This document shows, piece after piece, positions 43,421-54,509 of a DNA stretch of 64,000 nt. The first letter of the stretch is position 1. Each line of letters starts with the position of its first letter. This stretch comes from Adiantum capillus-veneris (lineage: Eukaryota > Streptophyta > Polypodiopsida > Polypodiales > Pteridaceae), in NCBI GenBank assembly GCA_014529385.2, contig CM043969.1, positions 28,074,446 to 28,138,445 of the forward strand, in the 5' to 3' direction. The position numbers and the translations under genes are program-made. The notes below the pieces were generated by a model that was not told the origin of the DNA, made no database searches, and saw nothing but the letters and a program-made list of their open reading frames with translations.

Positions 43421-45307
43421 CTATAGGCTTTGCCATAATGCAATTGAAACAACATTTCCGGTGTTAAAGGTAGATGATATTTTTTTCAAACGACACCCAC
43501 TAATCCAGTTCGGCATTTCTTTTCCATCTAGTGTCGACAGTTTTACTGCTCCGCTAGACGATATTTCTTGGACCAAATAAGGCCCCATTCCCCTTTTCTT
43601 TAGCTTCTTGGCATGTTGTTTAAGGGTGTATACTAAGACATAGTCGCCCGTTTTAAAGTCCTTGTTCTTGACATGTTTGTCAAAAAACTCTTTTTGTTGT
43701 CTTTTTTTTGCATATATGGTTGCTACAGCATTGAGTCGTAACTCATCTAATTTTTCAAGGTCTGCTAACCGTTCTGAAAGCTCATGCCCCGTCCAGTCCA
43801 ATTGTGTGGCTACCCTTAGTGTGGGAATCAAAAATTCAATAGGCAATATTGCATTTAACCCATATACCATATTAAATGGTGTAGCATTGAGTGCTGTTTT
43901 ATATGCAACTCGATAAGCCCACAATGCCGAATATAGCATTTGATTCTAGTCCGTTCTTGTTTCACTAACCAGTTTTGTAAGAATTGTGCACGATATTTTG
44001 TTGGTCGCTTCTGCTCGACCATTGGCTTGTGGATGGTAGGGTGCAGATTTGCGATGAATTACCATAAACTCATTTAAGAGATGTTGGATAACTTCATTTA
44101 CAAAGTGTGTCCCTCTATCACTCACCAGCTCGATTGGAAGGCCATAACGTGTAAACACATATTCATATAAGAATTGTGACGTGGCTCTAGTGTTTGCTTT
44201 CGTTGTGGCTTTTGCTTCCACCCATTTGGTCAGGTAATCCGTGGCCACTATGATATATTGTGCTTGTGAACGATACGCTGGTGGAGTAATAGGACCAACA
44301 AAGTCCAATCCCCATTTAGTGAATGCTCGAGCACTCATCATTGGTCTTAAAGGCATTTTGTCTCTTTTAACTGGTACCTTAGTGCGTTGACATTCATCAC
44401 ATCTTTTCACGAATTTTGCTGCATCCTGTTTCATGGTCAGCCACCATATGCCTGCAACCATAATGATTTTTACGGTTCTCTTCACTGAAAAATGACCTCC
44501 TGCTACGCCTGCATGAGCTTGTTCCAATAATGGAAAGTAGTTATTTTCATGAGGAACTAACCTCAGCTGGTCATCAATTCCTCTTTTATACAATTGGTCA
44601 CTAATGAGGGTATACCTATTCGCTTCGATTTGTAAAGCCTTTTGGCTGGATTTAAACCAATCTCCTGGCAACTCCTTATTAGTCAAATATTCCACAATAG
44701 CATGACTCCATGCGGGTGCTACTATCACTTGGTATAATGTGGCATAATACACAGTGGTATTGGATGTGCAAAAGTTGCATTTCTTGATGTAATTAGCTAC
44801 ATCGCCTACCATTCCTGGCCAATACACTCCAAGTCTTCTTAATTGTTCATAGGTCATTTGATTTCCTCAATGGAATCCTCCTGTTTGTGTATGGGCCTCC
44901 TCTAGATACGCGTCGTACTCTTCTGGGCATATACACAACCTTAGAATCCCATCGTTTCCATCATGGTACATTCTTCCCGCAAGCATTGTGTGATTTCGTG
45001 CTTGTCTAACGTCTTCCACCATGTGTTTGTCGTCAAGATTCATTCCATATGTCAGCAACGGAATAATTTGCTCTGACCATTTCGGTACCATCTCTATATT
45101 AAACAGGTATGCGTCTGGGAGATCATCATCTACCCCAGTAGCTTTTTTGCCATGTAGTAATCGAGAAAGGTGGTCTGCTCTTTGATGAGTTTTTCCTTTC
45201 TTAACTACTACCGTAAAATCAAACTCCAGCAACACAATGAACCATCTTACAATTCGTCCCGTGTTACAAGGTTTGTTTACTAAGTACAAGAGTGCCTGAT
45301 GATCCAT
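43421..45307 (-). pseudogene. G2 RNase H end, duplicated zinc-binding module and integrase
   Basis: From 45307: DHQALLYLVNK and RADHLSRLLHGK end the RNase H. A first HHCC module follows (EEAHTQTGGFH, stop TGA at 44867, then YIKKCNFC), then a second (LEQAHAGVAGGHF...FVKRCDECQ). The regions preceding each also align (LAGRMYHDGNDGILRL with ISDQLYKRGIDDQLRL), so about 120 residues are duplicated. The integrase core has KWGLDFVGPI, LVSDRGTHF and NGRAEATNKI with D, D, E. A frame change near 43940 leads into the C-terminal domain (FNMVYGLNAILPIEFLIP, GDYVLVYTLKQHAKKLKKRG). Confidence 0.88.
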
Positions 45308-46631
45308 AAAAACTTTGAATTTGCTCGCAAGTAATGCCGAAATTTCTTTACCGCATATATCATACCCAAGCCTTCTCTTTCAGTGGTGGTATAATTGTTT
45401 TCTGCACTACTGAGTTGTCTACTAGCATAACTGATTGGAAAATCTGTATTACCCTCCCCTGGTTGTGCTAATATACAGCCTATTGTAAATGCCGACGCAT
45501 CTACATGTACATGGAAGATCTTTGACCAATCTGGTGCTTTTAGAATTGGTACATATACCAGTGCATCTTTTAGTTTCTGGAATGACTCCTCACATTCATT
45601 GGTCCATATGAAGATCGTGATTAGACTATACAAGGGTTTTGCTATTACAACGTACATGTAGATAAAACGTCGGTAGTATCCACAATGTCTCATAAATGAT
45701 TGTACTTCTCGTACAATGTTTGGTCTTGGCAATTCTATGATCACCTTTACCTTGTCTTCATCAGTGGTAATTCCATTAGCCGATACTACGTGGCCTAATA
45801 CCATGAATACACATTTTTCTGGGTTGAGGCAAATCCTATACGTTCTGCATTTTTCGAATACCTTTCTAAGATGATCTATATGGTCTTCTCTCAATAGAGA
45901 ATAGACAGACAAGTCATCCATGTAAATATCCAAGAATATTCGCAAGTATTCTTTAAAAGCATGTTTCATTAATCTCTGAAATGTGGCTGGAGCATTGGTC
46001 AAGCCAAATGGCATTACCCTAAACGCATATATGCCCCATTATGTTGCAAACGCTATTTTGTATTGATCTTCTAGTTTGACCCCCAATTGGTTATAACCAG
46101 AGAATCTGTCCATAAAGCTATAGGCTTGCTTGCCTGCTACTCGTTCCAGGATGTGTTCAGTGATAGGAAGAGGATACTTGTCCCTTATTTTTGCTGCGTT
46201 TACCTTCTTGAGATTCACACACACACTCGTAATTTCCCGTTTTTCTTAGGTACCACCACTATCGGTGACGCCCAGTCTGTGTGCTCTATCTCATAAATAA
46301 ATTCAGCCTCCATAAGTTTGTCTATCTCTTCCTTTATCCTTTTGGCGAATGTCTCATTGTACGTGTATGGAAGTTGTTTGCTTGGCTTGGCATCAGACTT
46401 TAGAGGGATTGAATGTTCACAAATGTTAGGATCCACCCCCTTCAGATCTTTGTATGACCAGGCAAATACATCACGAAATTCCTTAAGCGTTTTGATCAGT
46501 AAGTCCTCTTCTTCCCGGCTTAGATGTGTGGCAATGTAAGCAGGTCGAGGACTTTCTCCCGGATCTGCTAAGTCTATTTTCTTGGCATTCTCTGGCCCAT
46601 CGTAGGACTCGTTTGATTTAGGCTCTCTCAT
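45280..46631 (-). pseudogene. G2 reverse transcriptase and RNase H
   Basis: RT motifs: EIEHTDWASPIVVVPKKNGK, YPLPITEHILERVAGKQAY, MPFGLTNAPATFQRLM and catalytic YMDD (IYMDDLSVYS). RNase H: FHVHVDASAFTIGCIL, YTTTEREGLGMIYAV. Frameshifts near 46224 and 45300 and a stop before WGIYAFRVM-equivalent sequence near 46036 break it. Confidence 0.9.
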
Positions 46632-46671
46632 TGGTTACTAAACCACCAATTTTCTTTCCTGAATGGTGTAC

Positions 46672-48918
46672 TTACAATAGTGAGGAGGTACAAAAAATCT
46701 TTTTACTCCCATCACTAGCGTTCGTTCCATCGTTACTTTCCATTTCAATTGTCCATACATTTTTCAGTTTTTGTTTCAAATCATTGTATCTCTTTTTCTG
46801 CTCAACTTTCGTTATAATTGGATTGCCAGAAGCATCCAATTTTTCTGTTGCAACCCTTTTTTTTTCTTTGCTGGTTTTCTTAGGTTTCAACAGTCTGGAC
46901 TTAAAACCTGAGTCTTCAACAAACTTAAGAAATCTTCCTGACACTTTGTCCTTAGCACAATCAACAGCATGAATGTTCATAAGAAAATGTGTCTTACCCC
47001 TGAACTCCGGTATAGGTCTCAGCCTAGTTGGTAGACTGTTATGGTGTCGCCTACTCTTGTATCTTTTTTGGCGTCTCTCACTTTGGTTTGGGAAATTGTA
47101 GAAGACTTCATTGTCTTGATCTTGATGGTCGTCTTCCTCCGTATTTTTCAACTTCTCGTCATCCGCATTATCTTTGTTTTCACATTGATCAGAAGAATCA
47201 TAAAATTCTTCTCCCTCCTGCTCAATTTCTTTAGTGGGGATGTCCACATAGCCCACTATCTTAATCTCAAGTTTCGTTTTTGTTTTATTGATCCTCGTAT
47301 TCTCAGTATCTCCATCGTTCTCGTCTTCCTCCAGAATTTTGCTCAACATGTAGTATGGTATGATATCGTAGCCATTCTCGTCACAAAATTTGGTGGGAGT
47401 GACTTCATTGATGCATACATCCAATGTAGCCAAAATTTGAGACCATTCTAGGGGTTCAAGACTCTCTTCAGGAAAGGGTTCTCGTATATAGGCATCGTCT
47501 TCCAAGACCCTCTCTAGTGTCCTTTCATTGTGGTCAAATTCACTACATTGAGATGCTCCGCACATCCATATCTCCTTTTTCTTACAGCGCCACACTGGGA
47601 CTTCTGATCCACTGATGGTGGTTGAGTCAAATTCTTCCACAGGTGTTCTCGTGACATCATGGTAGCTATGATTTTTCATGTTTACACGTGTAGTGGTTTC
47701 AGCATGTCTTAGATACAAATAATCATACCCCCAGTCCTGCACCATCTTGAGTTGCCTCATTAACGGCCTACCAAGGATAATTTCATAATTGTTCTTCTTG
47801 CCGAAATCTACTGTGGAAAATGTATGTTCGTACTCTATGCCACATGAAGATACCACAATTGCCTCAAGCAATCCTATAGGCCTTTGTATGTGCCCATCCG
47901 CTAGTTGCAATTTCATTCTAGTTGTTCGTATTTCTAGTTTTTCCCATAGCATTTTCGTCGCTATGGCAATGGCAGCTCCGCTATCAAGTATGGCCTTAGT
48001 CTCTATGCCGTTATACTCAACTGGTAGAGTAATGTTGCCGTCTTCACCCTCACAATACTCTCCGACCTTGTTGAGTGGCACTGGTCTAGTGTTGACTCTC
48101 TTCGGTTCTGTGTCATTAAGCTCAGTTTCGAAGAACTTAAGAGGCGTCCTTATACCAAATTTTTCAAGACATTTGCCCACTTCCGTCCACATGCTTGGCC
48201 TAATTTTTAACAATTCTACCAATGTGATTGTACACTTGACCGGAGTGGTCAACAAGTCTGTCAAGATTTTAGTTTCCAATTGATTTGACCCTCCTATTCT
48301 TTGAGAACGTACTCTTCGAATTTCTGACCTTGCCTCGTAGTCTCCCATGTATGGCGGCAAAGTTGTGAGTGATGTTGGTCTGCTATCTTCGGATGCAGCT
48401 GAACCATTATCCCCTTGAAATGATTTAGCGTCTAAATCCCATGGAGGCTTATTCAAGTTCAACTCCGAGAAAGGCGCTGACTCGACTATTTTTGTCTCAT
48501 ATTTTTCTTGAGCTTTTCTCATCGTTTCCCATAGCTCTTCATGCCAATTTTCTTCCACAATAGGTGTATATGGTGGAAAATCTTTCAGCGATTCATCAGT
48601 GCTATTAGGCACGATTCTTGCATCTTCTACATCAGGCAACGATTTAACGTTTTCTATCTTGTCAGGTACCCTTTGTTCAGTTTTGAGAGGTGTTTCATTG
48701 TTTGGTGGTTTGATTATTCTATCTCCCACTTCCATAGGTGGAGGCTCTAGTAAATCTTGTGCAGTTTCAATCAGCTGCTTGCATATCTCTAGTCTCTGTT
48801 TTTCTATCTCTGGATATGGATATGTCATCCACCTTTGCTCTAGAGTCTGTCTGTTCTTCAATCTTGCTTCATATGCTTGCAAGATTGCATCTAAGGGTTC
48901 ATTGACCTTATCTACCAA
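46672..48918 (-). CDS. G2 protease-containing polyprotein segment, intact 748-codon frame
   Basis: An uninterrupted frame. The retropepsin domain at residues about 300-410 has VEYNGIETKAILDSGAAIAI (catalytic DSGA) and NNYEIILGRPLMRQL. The region before it is a long hydrophilic segment following gag; the region after it has Glu/Asp-rich stretches (TEEDDHQDQDNEVFYNFPN) and ends with a Lys-rich part (KKTSKEKKRVATEKLD). The position between the gag zinc knuckles and RT fits a protease. It is much longer than a normal protease segment, so most of it is lineage-specific. A start codon of its own is not needed if gag-pol is one polyprotein. Confidence 0.8.
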   Translation of the reverse strand: MVDKVNEPLDAILQAYEARLKNRQTLEQRWMTYPYPEIEKQRLEICKQLIETAQDLLEPPPMEVGDRIIKPPNNETPLKTEQRVPDKIENVKSLPDVEDARIVPNSTDESLKDFPPYTPIVEENWHEELWETMRKAQEKYETKIVESAPFSELNLNKPPWDLDAKSFQGDNGSAASEDSRPTSLTTLPPYMGDYEARSEIRRVRSQRIGGSNQLETKILTDLLTTPVKCTITLVELLKIRPSMWTEVGKCLEKFGIRTPLKFFETELNDTEPKRVNTRPVPLNKVGEYCEGEDGNITLPVEYNGIETKAILDSGAAIAIATKMLWEKLEIRTTRMKLQLADGHIQRPIGLLEAIVVSSCGIEYEHTFSTVDFGKKNNYEIILGRPLMRQLKMVQDWGYDYLYLRHAETTTRVNMKNHSYHDVTRTPVEEFDSTTISGSEVPVWRCKKKEIWMCGASQCSEFDHNERTLERVLEDDAYIREPFPEESLEPLEWSQILATLDVCINEVTPTKFCDENGYDIIPYYMLSKILEEDENDGDTENTRINKTKTKLEIKIVGYVDIPTKEIEQEGEEFYDSSDQCENKDNADDEKLKNTEEDDHQDQDNEVFYNFPNQSERRQKRYKSRRHHNSLPTRLRPIPEFRGKTHFLMNIHAVDCAKDKVSGRFLKFVEDSGFKSRLLKPKKTSKEKKRVATEKLDASGNPIITKVEQKKRYNDLKQKLKNVWTIEMESNDGTNASDGSKKIFCTSSLL

Positions 48919-51716
48919 TACAGACCCTCCTGAGCTTGTGCTTCTTGGTCCCTCCGTTGATTTTAGAATCCGACTCTCTTTGCTGTTTAAGTTGCTCTCG
49001 AGCTATGGTTAGCTCAGCTTCTACATCTTTCTGTTTTTGCTCACGTCTAGCTTTCATTTTTGTTCTTCGTTCTTTCCAAGGATTATCACGACTGATGCTA
49101 GACTTGTCAGTCTTGATTTCTTCTTGATTTTCATCGTTACCCTTGGGCTGATTGTCATTTTTCCTTGTTTGGGCTCTCGTCAAGACCTTAACAGGAATCG
49201 GAGTTTCGTTTTCTGACCCTCCATTGGAAGGCAGTGCTCCCAGCATATTCAAAGTAGTTTTTGCTCCTTTGCTTAGGTTCTTAGGGCAATCACGGATCAA
49301 GTGAGTAATTCCACACTCGGTGCAATATGCGTTGACCCTAATGATTTCATCATGAGGACAGTCCCTCAGCCAATGGTCTCCACCACACTTGTAGCATAGT
49401 TCCTTAGGCTGTTGAGGTGCTCCTTGAGCTCCTCTTTGTTGGTGTGCAAACCTCTACCCGCTCATGCCTTCGTTGGCTATGAACAACAGTGTTCTTTCAT
49501 CCAAGCTATATCTTCCTTCCCCCACTGCCTGTGCAGCAGTTGGTGGTCCTGTATTTCCTATCATGCTCCATGGTTCTGGTGTGGAGGGTTCTTCCGATGG
49601 ATAATAGACAGATTTTTCCGCATATCCATTGGGATCTTCGTAGGATGCATGCATAGGCACCAAAGCCTTCTCTTCTGATTCAGTTATTGTTGGTGTGTAT
49701 CTTATGCCAACTGGTCGTAATCGTGGTAGGGGTGGTTGTTGTCCCAACACTGGTTGTGGTCTTTTTACACCTATAGGTCCTGGTAGGTTGCCTGTTTGAT
49801 ATCTAGACATCGGTGGGACTTGAGGGGATGTCGCCTGAGCTTGCGGAGCATATGGTCGTTCTCTCACATATCCCTTGTTATCATAACATTCCTCCGTCCC
49901 ATGGTTTTTCCATTTTTGTTCAATCGCACACCATTTTGGCTATTTAGCTTGTGGTTTGGAATACAAGTTAATCTTTTTAAGCACTTCCTCTACAAGCTGC
50001 TCTTGGCTCACCGCTACTTCTCCTTTCGGTGTTGTCTTAGAAAACTTGCTTCCGCTTTGTTGTGAGGAGGAATCATCGTCAAGATCCTTGAACTCACACT
50101 CTTTGTAGACCGCACAATTGTCCACAAGGTATAGAGCCTCCTTGGTTAACTCATTCAACGTCGTGCTTCTTTTCATATATAAGTCCTTCTGGAGATCTGC
50201 ATTCCTTAGTCCTTGGATAAATATAAAACTGAGTTGGCAGTTCTTCCACGGGGCAAAACTTAACATATCTTTTTAATCGGAGGGCTGCCTTTTGCACAGC
50301 CTCTCCATCTTTCTGTTTGAATTTATGGATTTGTGAGACTATATTATGAGCTATTCCCCTTTGTGAGAATTCCTCAATAAACTCGTCAAACACTTCCTCC
50401 ATAGACTCAAAGTCTCTTTGCTCCACAGAGTCAAACCAAGTAGCAACATCATCCTCTAAGGTTAAACCAAATTCTGCAAATTGGGTAGGGAAGTCTAATA
50501 CCTCTTCAGCTCTAATTACACGCACAAAGGCTGCTACATGATCTCTCGGATCCCTGCTTCCCGTGTATTTCTTGTTTACCCACTTTTGCACTTGAGAAGG
50601 TCTAATTCTACGATGGTCTATAAATCTCATCATTGGATCTCCACGTCCTAGTTGATATACCTCCTCTGGTCTTCTGTAGTGGCCAGGTTCCTCTCCCAAT
50701 GGTGCTCCTAAGCCATAATTTCTAACAGTTCTTGCAGGAGATGGTTCATCTCTCCGAACTCGTTCTAGGGTTGATCTTCCAGGCTTTGTTGACCCCTGAG
50801 TCTTTGGCTTACTCTCTCCTTGATACTGTGCATAGAGTGGTGGTTCTTGTAAATCCCTTAGCCCTCGTGAGGTTTGATAACCCTCTCGGGTTTGGTCTTG
50901 TTCTAATGTAGCACTCTGTCGAAGCCATGCCTGCAATGATGACTGAGTAGTTGGTTGGTCCTGGTAGTTGAACGTCGTTTGTCGGGTAGAATGTGAGGTA
51001 GCATCATACTCTTCTGAAAAGGGATTTGTCGACTTGCTAGGGGTGTAGGTGGCTCTTGGTACTTCATCAAGGGCATAGGTTGATGCTCCCGGAACTGTTG
51101 CCTTTTCAACCTCCTCTAGGAGAATACGTTTGTATTCTCCCCCGTATCTGTCAACAAAAACAATATCCTTCCCCATAGCAGTTTCATAAGAGAATAAGTA
51201 AAGAACCTTGTCTTTGCTTAATTTGTTTGGGTAGGGTTCCTTGCATCGAAATTAAGAGACTATTCCCTCGCTTTGATGCTTGTAAATCCCCACATTCTCA
51301 TTATTATAGGTTGGGACTCTGGTTGTTTTCTTATCATACATAAAAAGCGCTCCACGTCGATCAATGTTAGGAGGCGGTTCTTGGGTTTCTGAAACCATTT
51401 TCCCTTTTGCCACGTTATCTCCATATCTGTTGTAATCCTCAGGGTTACTAACTATCAGATAGTTGTTCCCCTTTTTGTCTCAGAATCTATCTCCATCATC
51501 ATAGACTCGAATTATCTCCAGTCTCTGAGTCGGTCTTTATTCAATACAAATACACTTGCGTCCTCGATAGTCAAAATAAACTAAGGCTCCCCTCGAGTTT
51601 GTTCCTTGTAAGAAGATTATAGTGAATTTGGTTTCGTTTAAAGGATGTAGGGAGGTGCTTCCCCCTGGCATTGGTCCTTCACCGTTGAAACCTCCTGGCT
51701 GTTGACTCCCCATCAT
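48919..51716 (-). pseudogene. G2 gag with unusual N-terminal domain and two zinc knuckles
   Basis: ATG 51716 starts MMGSQQPGGFNGEGPMPGGS. The first 180 codons hold strand-rich repeats (RGALVYFDYRGRKC, RRGALFMYDKKTTRV, DKVLYLFSYETAMGK) with three stops that look like mutated Gln or Arg codons. The retrotransposon gag domain follows (WVNKKYTGSRDPRDHVAAFV, FAEFGLTLEDDVATWFDSVE, FSQRGIAHNIVSQIHKFKQK). After a frameshift near 50250 come IQGLRNADLQKDL and two CCHC knuckles, CYKCGGDHWLRDC near 49370-49410 and CTECGITHLIRDC near 49280-49325. Confidence 0.85.
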
Positions 51717-53519
51717 GAAGAAGGACTTCTCCGCGAAGTGTCAATATCACTACCCTCTTCAATGATCGGTGCTAATGGGTCTAGTCTCGTCTGAGTTACA
51801 CTCTCTTCGGTGGACGTGGTGCTTACTTGACTTTTGACACTTTTAGCTCCTGACTTAACAAAGGCTCTCGACCTTAAATACATAAGAATGAAAGTTGGGT
51901 TGCAAACTTAAAGCTTACGTGGACTCCTTCTTCCTGTGTGGCTTGGTGATGATCTCCTTCTGGGATCTACACAAGTATGGTTAGTCTGTTCACAAGGGTT
52001 TTCCTTGAACCACGAAAAATATTTCAAGTATGTACAGCAACCACTTAGTTAGTCTTTTGGTGGTCCAATTTCAAATATGAAATGATGGTTGGGATCTATG
52101 TGGAGAGTATGTCCTAGCAGTATAGTCACAACTTGCAAAATATGTCTGAATCACTACTTTCCTAGTCTATCATGATAGACTGACAACTTGCTCAGCATAA
52201 GTCAATTTAAAAGTGTGACTTCACCCTTGAGTTCCTTTTACACTCTATAGCCTATCCCTCAAGTTTTATGAAGTTTCGACACTTGGTTTGGGTTTTGGTC
52301 CCATTTTAGTATTTTGGTCAGAGCCTGATTCTCTATCTCGGCCTTAGATTGACTTTCAGTGATCTAAATGACTTGAAATTTGGTGTGTATGTTGTATAGG
52401 CTCTGATAAAGCTCTCCCTAGGGGAAATTTGGAAGATAAGGTCCTCAACAGTAGTTTCCCTAGTCTATCGCGATAGACTCAGCATGTTCTCCACTGTTGG
52501 CATTTTTCTCAAGTTATCTCCACAGCTGGTTCACCCTCTCCCTGTGTAGTGCATTGACAAATTTTTGCACTGTTTGGACATTTGGTCAAATCCTTCTTGC
52601 CCTTGCCTTTGAATTCAGACTCTAAAACACTACTTTTGAAGTTTTGTGGTCAAGATGGTGTTCAATTTCACTCAATTTTTGTGAGTACCCTTGTAATGAT
52701 GTGTTAAACCTGTGGTATAAAGGTTTTTTCCTGTTGTTAGTCAATCACCAACTTCATTTTTCTATCACGATAGACTCGGTAGAGAGCAATTGGGATTTGA
52801 TTTTTTGTCTGTTTTTGGACAATTGTGTTCTCTCTGCCCATATAAGTCTATCCCTCAAGTTTTATGAAGATTGGACTTATTTTGACCTTGGACTCAAGCA
52901 CTTCACAAATTTCACTTCTCTATAGTAATTCACAACTCAAATGCACTTAAAGTGACGCAAATTTGATGACACTTCATCATAAGCTTGTGAATATCAGTCG
53001 TACCACATGACACAGTCAGTTTACCCTAGGCTAATGGTTATATCTGTTCTTGGCCTCTTTAGGTTCACTTAGTGTTTTCTTATGATAATCACCTGTTTCT
53101 TTTTGTTGGTTTTGGTCGCAATTTTTATGTTTTCTCAAGTGTTGGATCATAAATTCCAATGTCTACTCTTTTCACCCCCTTCAAGAGTATATGGTGTGGG
53201 TTTTGCTTTCAAGGCAAGCAAAAAGCCTTATTGTTTCTTCTTTTTGTTTGTTTTGCGTTTTTACAACGTTTTTCTACTCTATTTCTACACAAGTATAAAA
53301 AGCACTCAAAACCAAAAAACCATAACTCCACATTATCCTACTTAACTAAATATAACAAGTCATAGACCCTCGGAAAGACACAAGCTTCCTGGCTATCCAC
53401 TAGACCTCATGATACTCTATCCTGGATCTTGTTCTAAAAGTTTAAGCTCTCTCTAGTCGAAACTAAAGTAAGCTAACCATCACACGAGTGATGTAGATCT
53501 CCCTACTTAAGGTCTTGTG
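51717..53519 (-). other. G2 leader between primer site and gag
   Basis: About 1.8 kb without coding signal, containing the second set of palindromes. Short open frames here have no recognisable content. Confidence 0.7.
52164..52776. repeat. G2 palindrome array in the 5' leader
   Basis: AGTCTATC-NN-GATAGACT at 52164-52181 (NN AT) and 52462-52479 (NN GC), and TCTATC-AC-GATAGACT at 52761-52776. Spacings are 298 and about 297 bp. The phrase CCCTCAAGTTTTATGAAG recurs at about 52256 and 52852, showing that the units are diverged tandem repeats. A half-site lies at 52845-52852. Confidence 0.95.
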
Positions 53520-53537
53520 TCCTCGGGAGCGGCGTCA
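53520..53537 (-). promoter_or_regulatory. G2 primer-binding site
   Basis: On the minus strand TGACGCCGCTCCCGAGGA lies one base after the LTR. It matches 14 of 18 positions of the tRNA-Asp-type site TGGCGCCGTTGCCGGGGA used by several plant gypsy elements. The tRNA assignment is tentative. Confidence 0.6.
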
Positions 53538-53538
53538 A

Positions 53539-54157
53539 TGTTTTAGGGAAAAAATACTCCCCTGTTCATGCTCACAAGCACGACACAGACAACATACTTA
53601 TCATCCGATGACATGACTAACCTGTAGGTGCACAGAGGCAATCTCGTTAGCTTGTCAGGCTGAGACCAATCTACACATACACACTTCTATGATGCATCAA
53701 TCACTAACCCTTGTAGAATGCAACCCACTCTATCCCTAAACGCTCACAACACCATTTACACCTTAAATGAACTCGGAATCGCATCAAACTTACTAGGCAC
53801 CATCCTCTCAATAGGATATACTTACCTATAAGTCTAATCTCACCAGATTTGAACCCTAGTTATCTCAAATACAGTCGCGATAGACTCACAGGTCATAATC
53901 CAAAAGTGTGTGAAACCTAAGTTTATGAGTATCTATGTGTAGCTAATCTCTTTCTCATTCCATAAAGCACTTGATTGTTGAAAACAAACACTGTTTGTGC
54001 TACTTACAAGAAAAACAAGCTCGAGGAAGGATCGATCGCGAACAGCTCGAAAATGTGAATACGTGGCGTGGGCGCGTAGTTCTCGGAGAGGCTACCGCGA
54101 TGGTGTGGTCACATCGTGAATCCGGTGAGGGAGAAGCGCATAGCAAAGAGGATAAGA

Positions 54158-54233
<76 letters not shown>

Positions 54234-54509
54234 CGTACGACACAGGATTAATATTGAAATGTTATCCAAAAAATGGTTGTAAGGTGACTTTTATACTTTA
54301 GTCACCTTAGCTCAAAAATGTACATAGGGTTCTCTTCATCATAATTACAAAGTGGAAACACATCTGGGTCCTGCTGACTGACTGATTAATCTTTACATAA
54401 CCCAGACAAGTGGATCAAAATGATAAGACGTCTTTGACATAAAAATGGGAATTTGATAGGCTTTACAAGGTGGGCTCATTACAACAATTGGACAAGTTGG
54501 GCTCCAACA
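53539..54509 (-). repeat. G2 5' LTR
   Basis: 971 bp with a (CT)n tract of about 35 units at 54161-54229. It holds TCGCGATAGACT at 53875-53886, a partial copy of the G2 palindrome. Confidence 0.97.
54161..54229. repeat. (CT)n microsatellite in the G2 5' LTR
   Basis: Accounts for most of the length difference between the two LTRs. Confidence 0.95.

Larger units (their letters stand above)
34930..54509 (-). mobile_element. G2: 19.6-kb Ty3/gypsy element with two palindrome arrays and an accessory gene
   Basis: LTRs 34930-35853 and 53539-54509 (TGTTTTAGGG...CTCCAACA), TSD AAGGT at 34925-34929 and 54510-54514, primer site, polypurine tract. Order on the minus strand: leader with palindromes, gag, protease, RT, RNase H, duplicated zinc-binding module, integrase, second retropepsin-like ORF, internal polypurine-tract copy, second palindrome array, accessory coiled-coil gene. 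It sits inside the accessory gene of the related element G3. Stops and frameshifts occur in most genes, although one 748-codon ORF is intact. Confidence 0.97.

Noticed and set aside
53082-53365. Short Phe-rich open frames in the G2 leader
   Set aside because: T-rich sequence composition; no counterpart in G3 and no motif.
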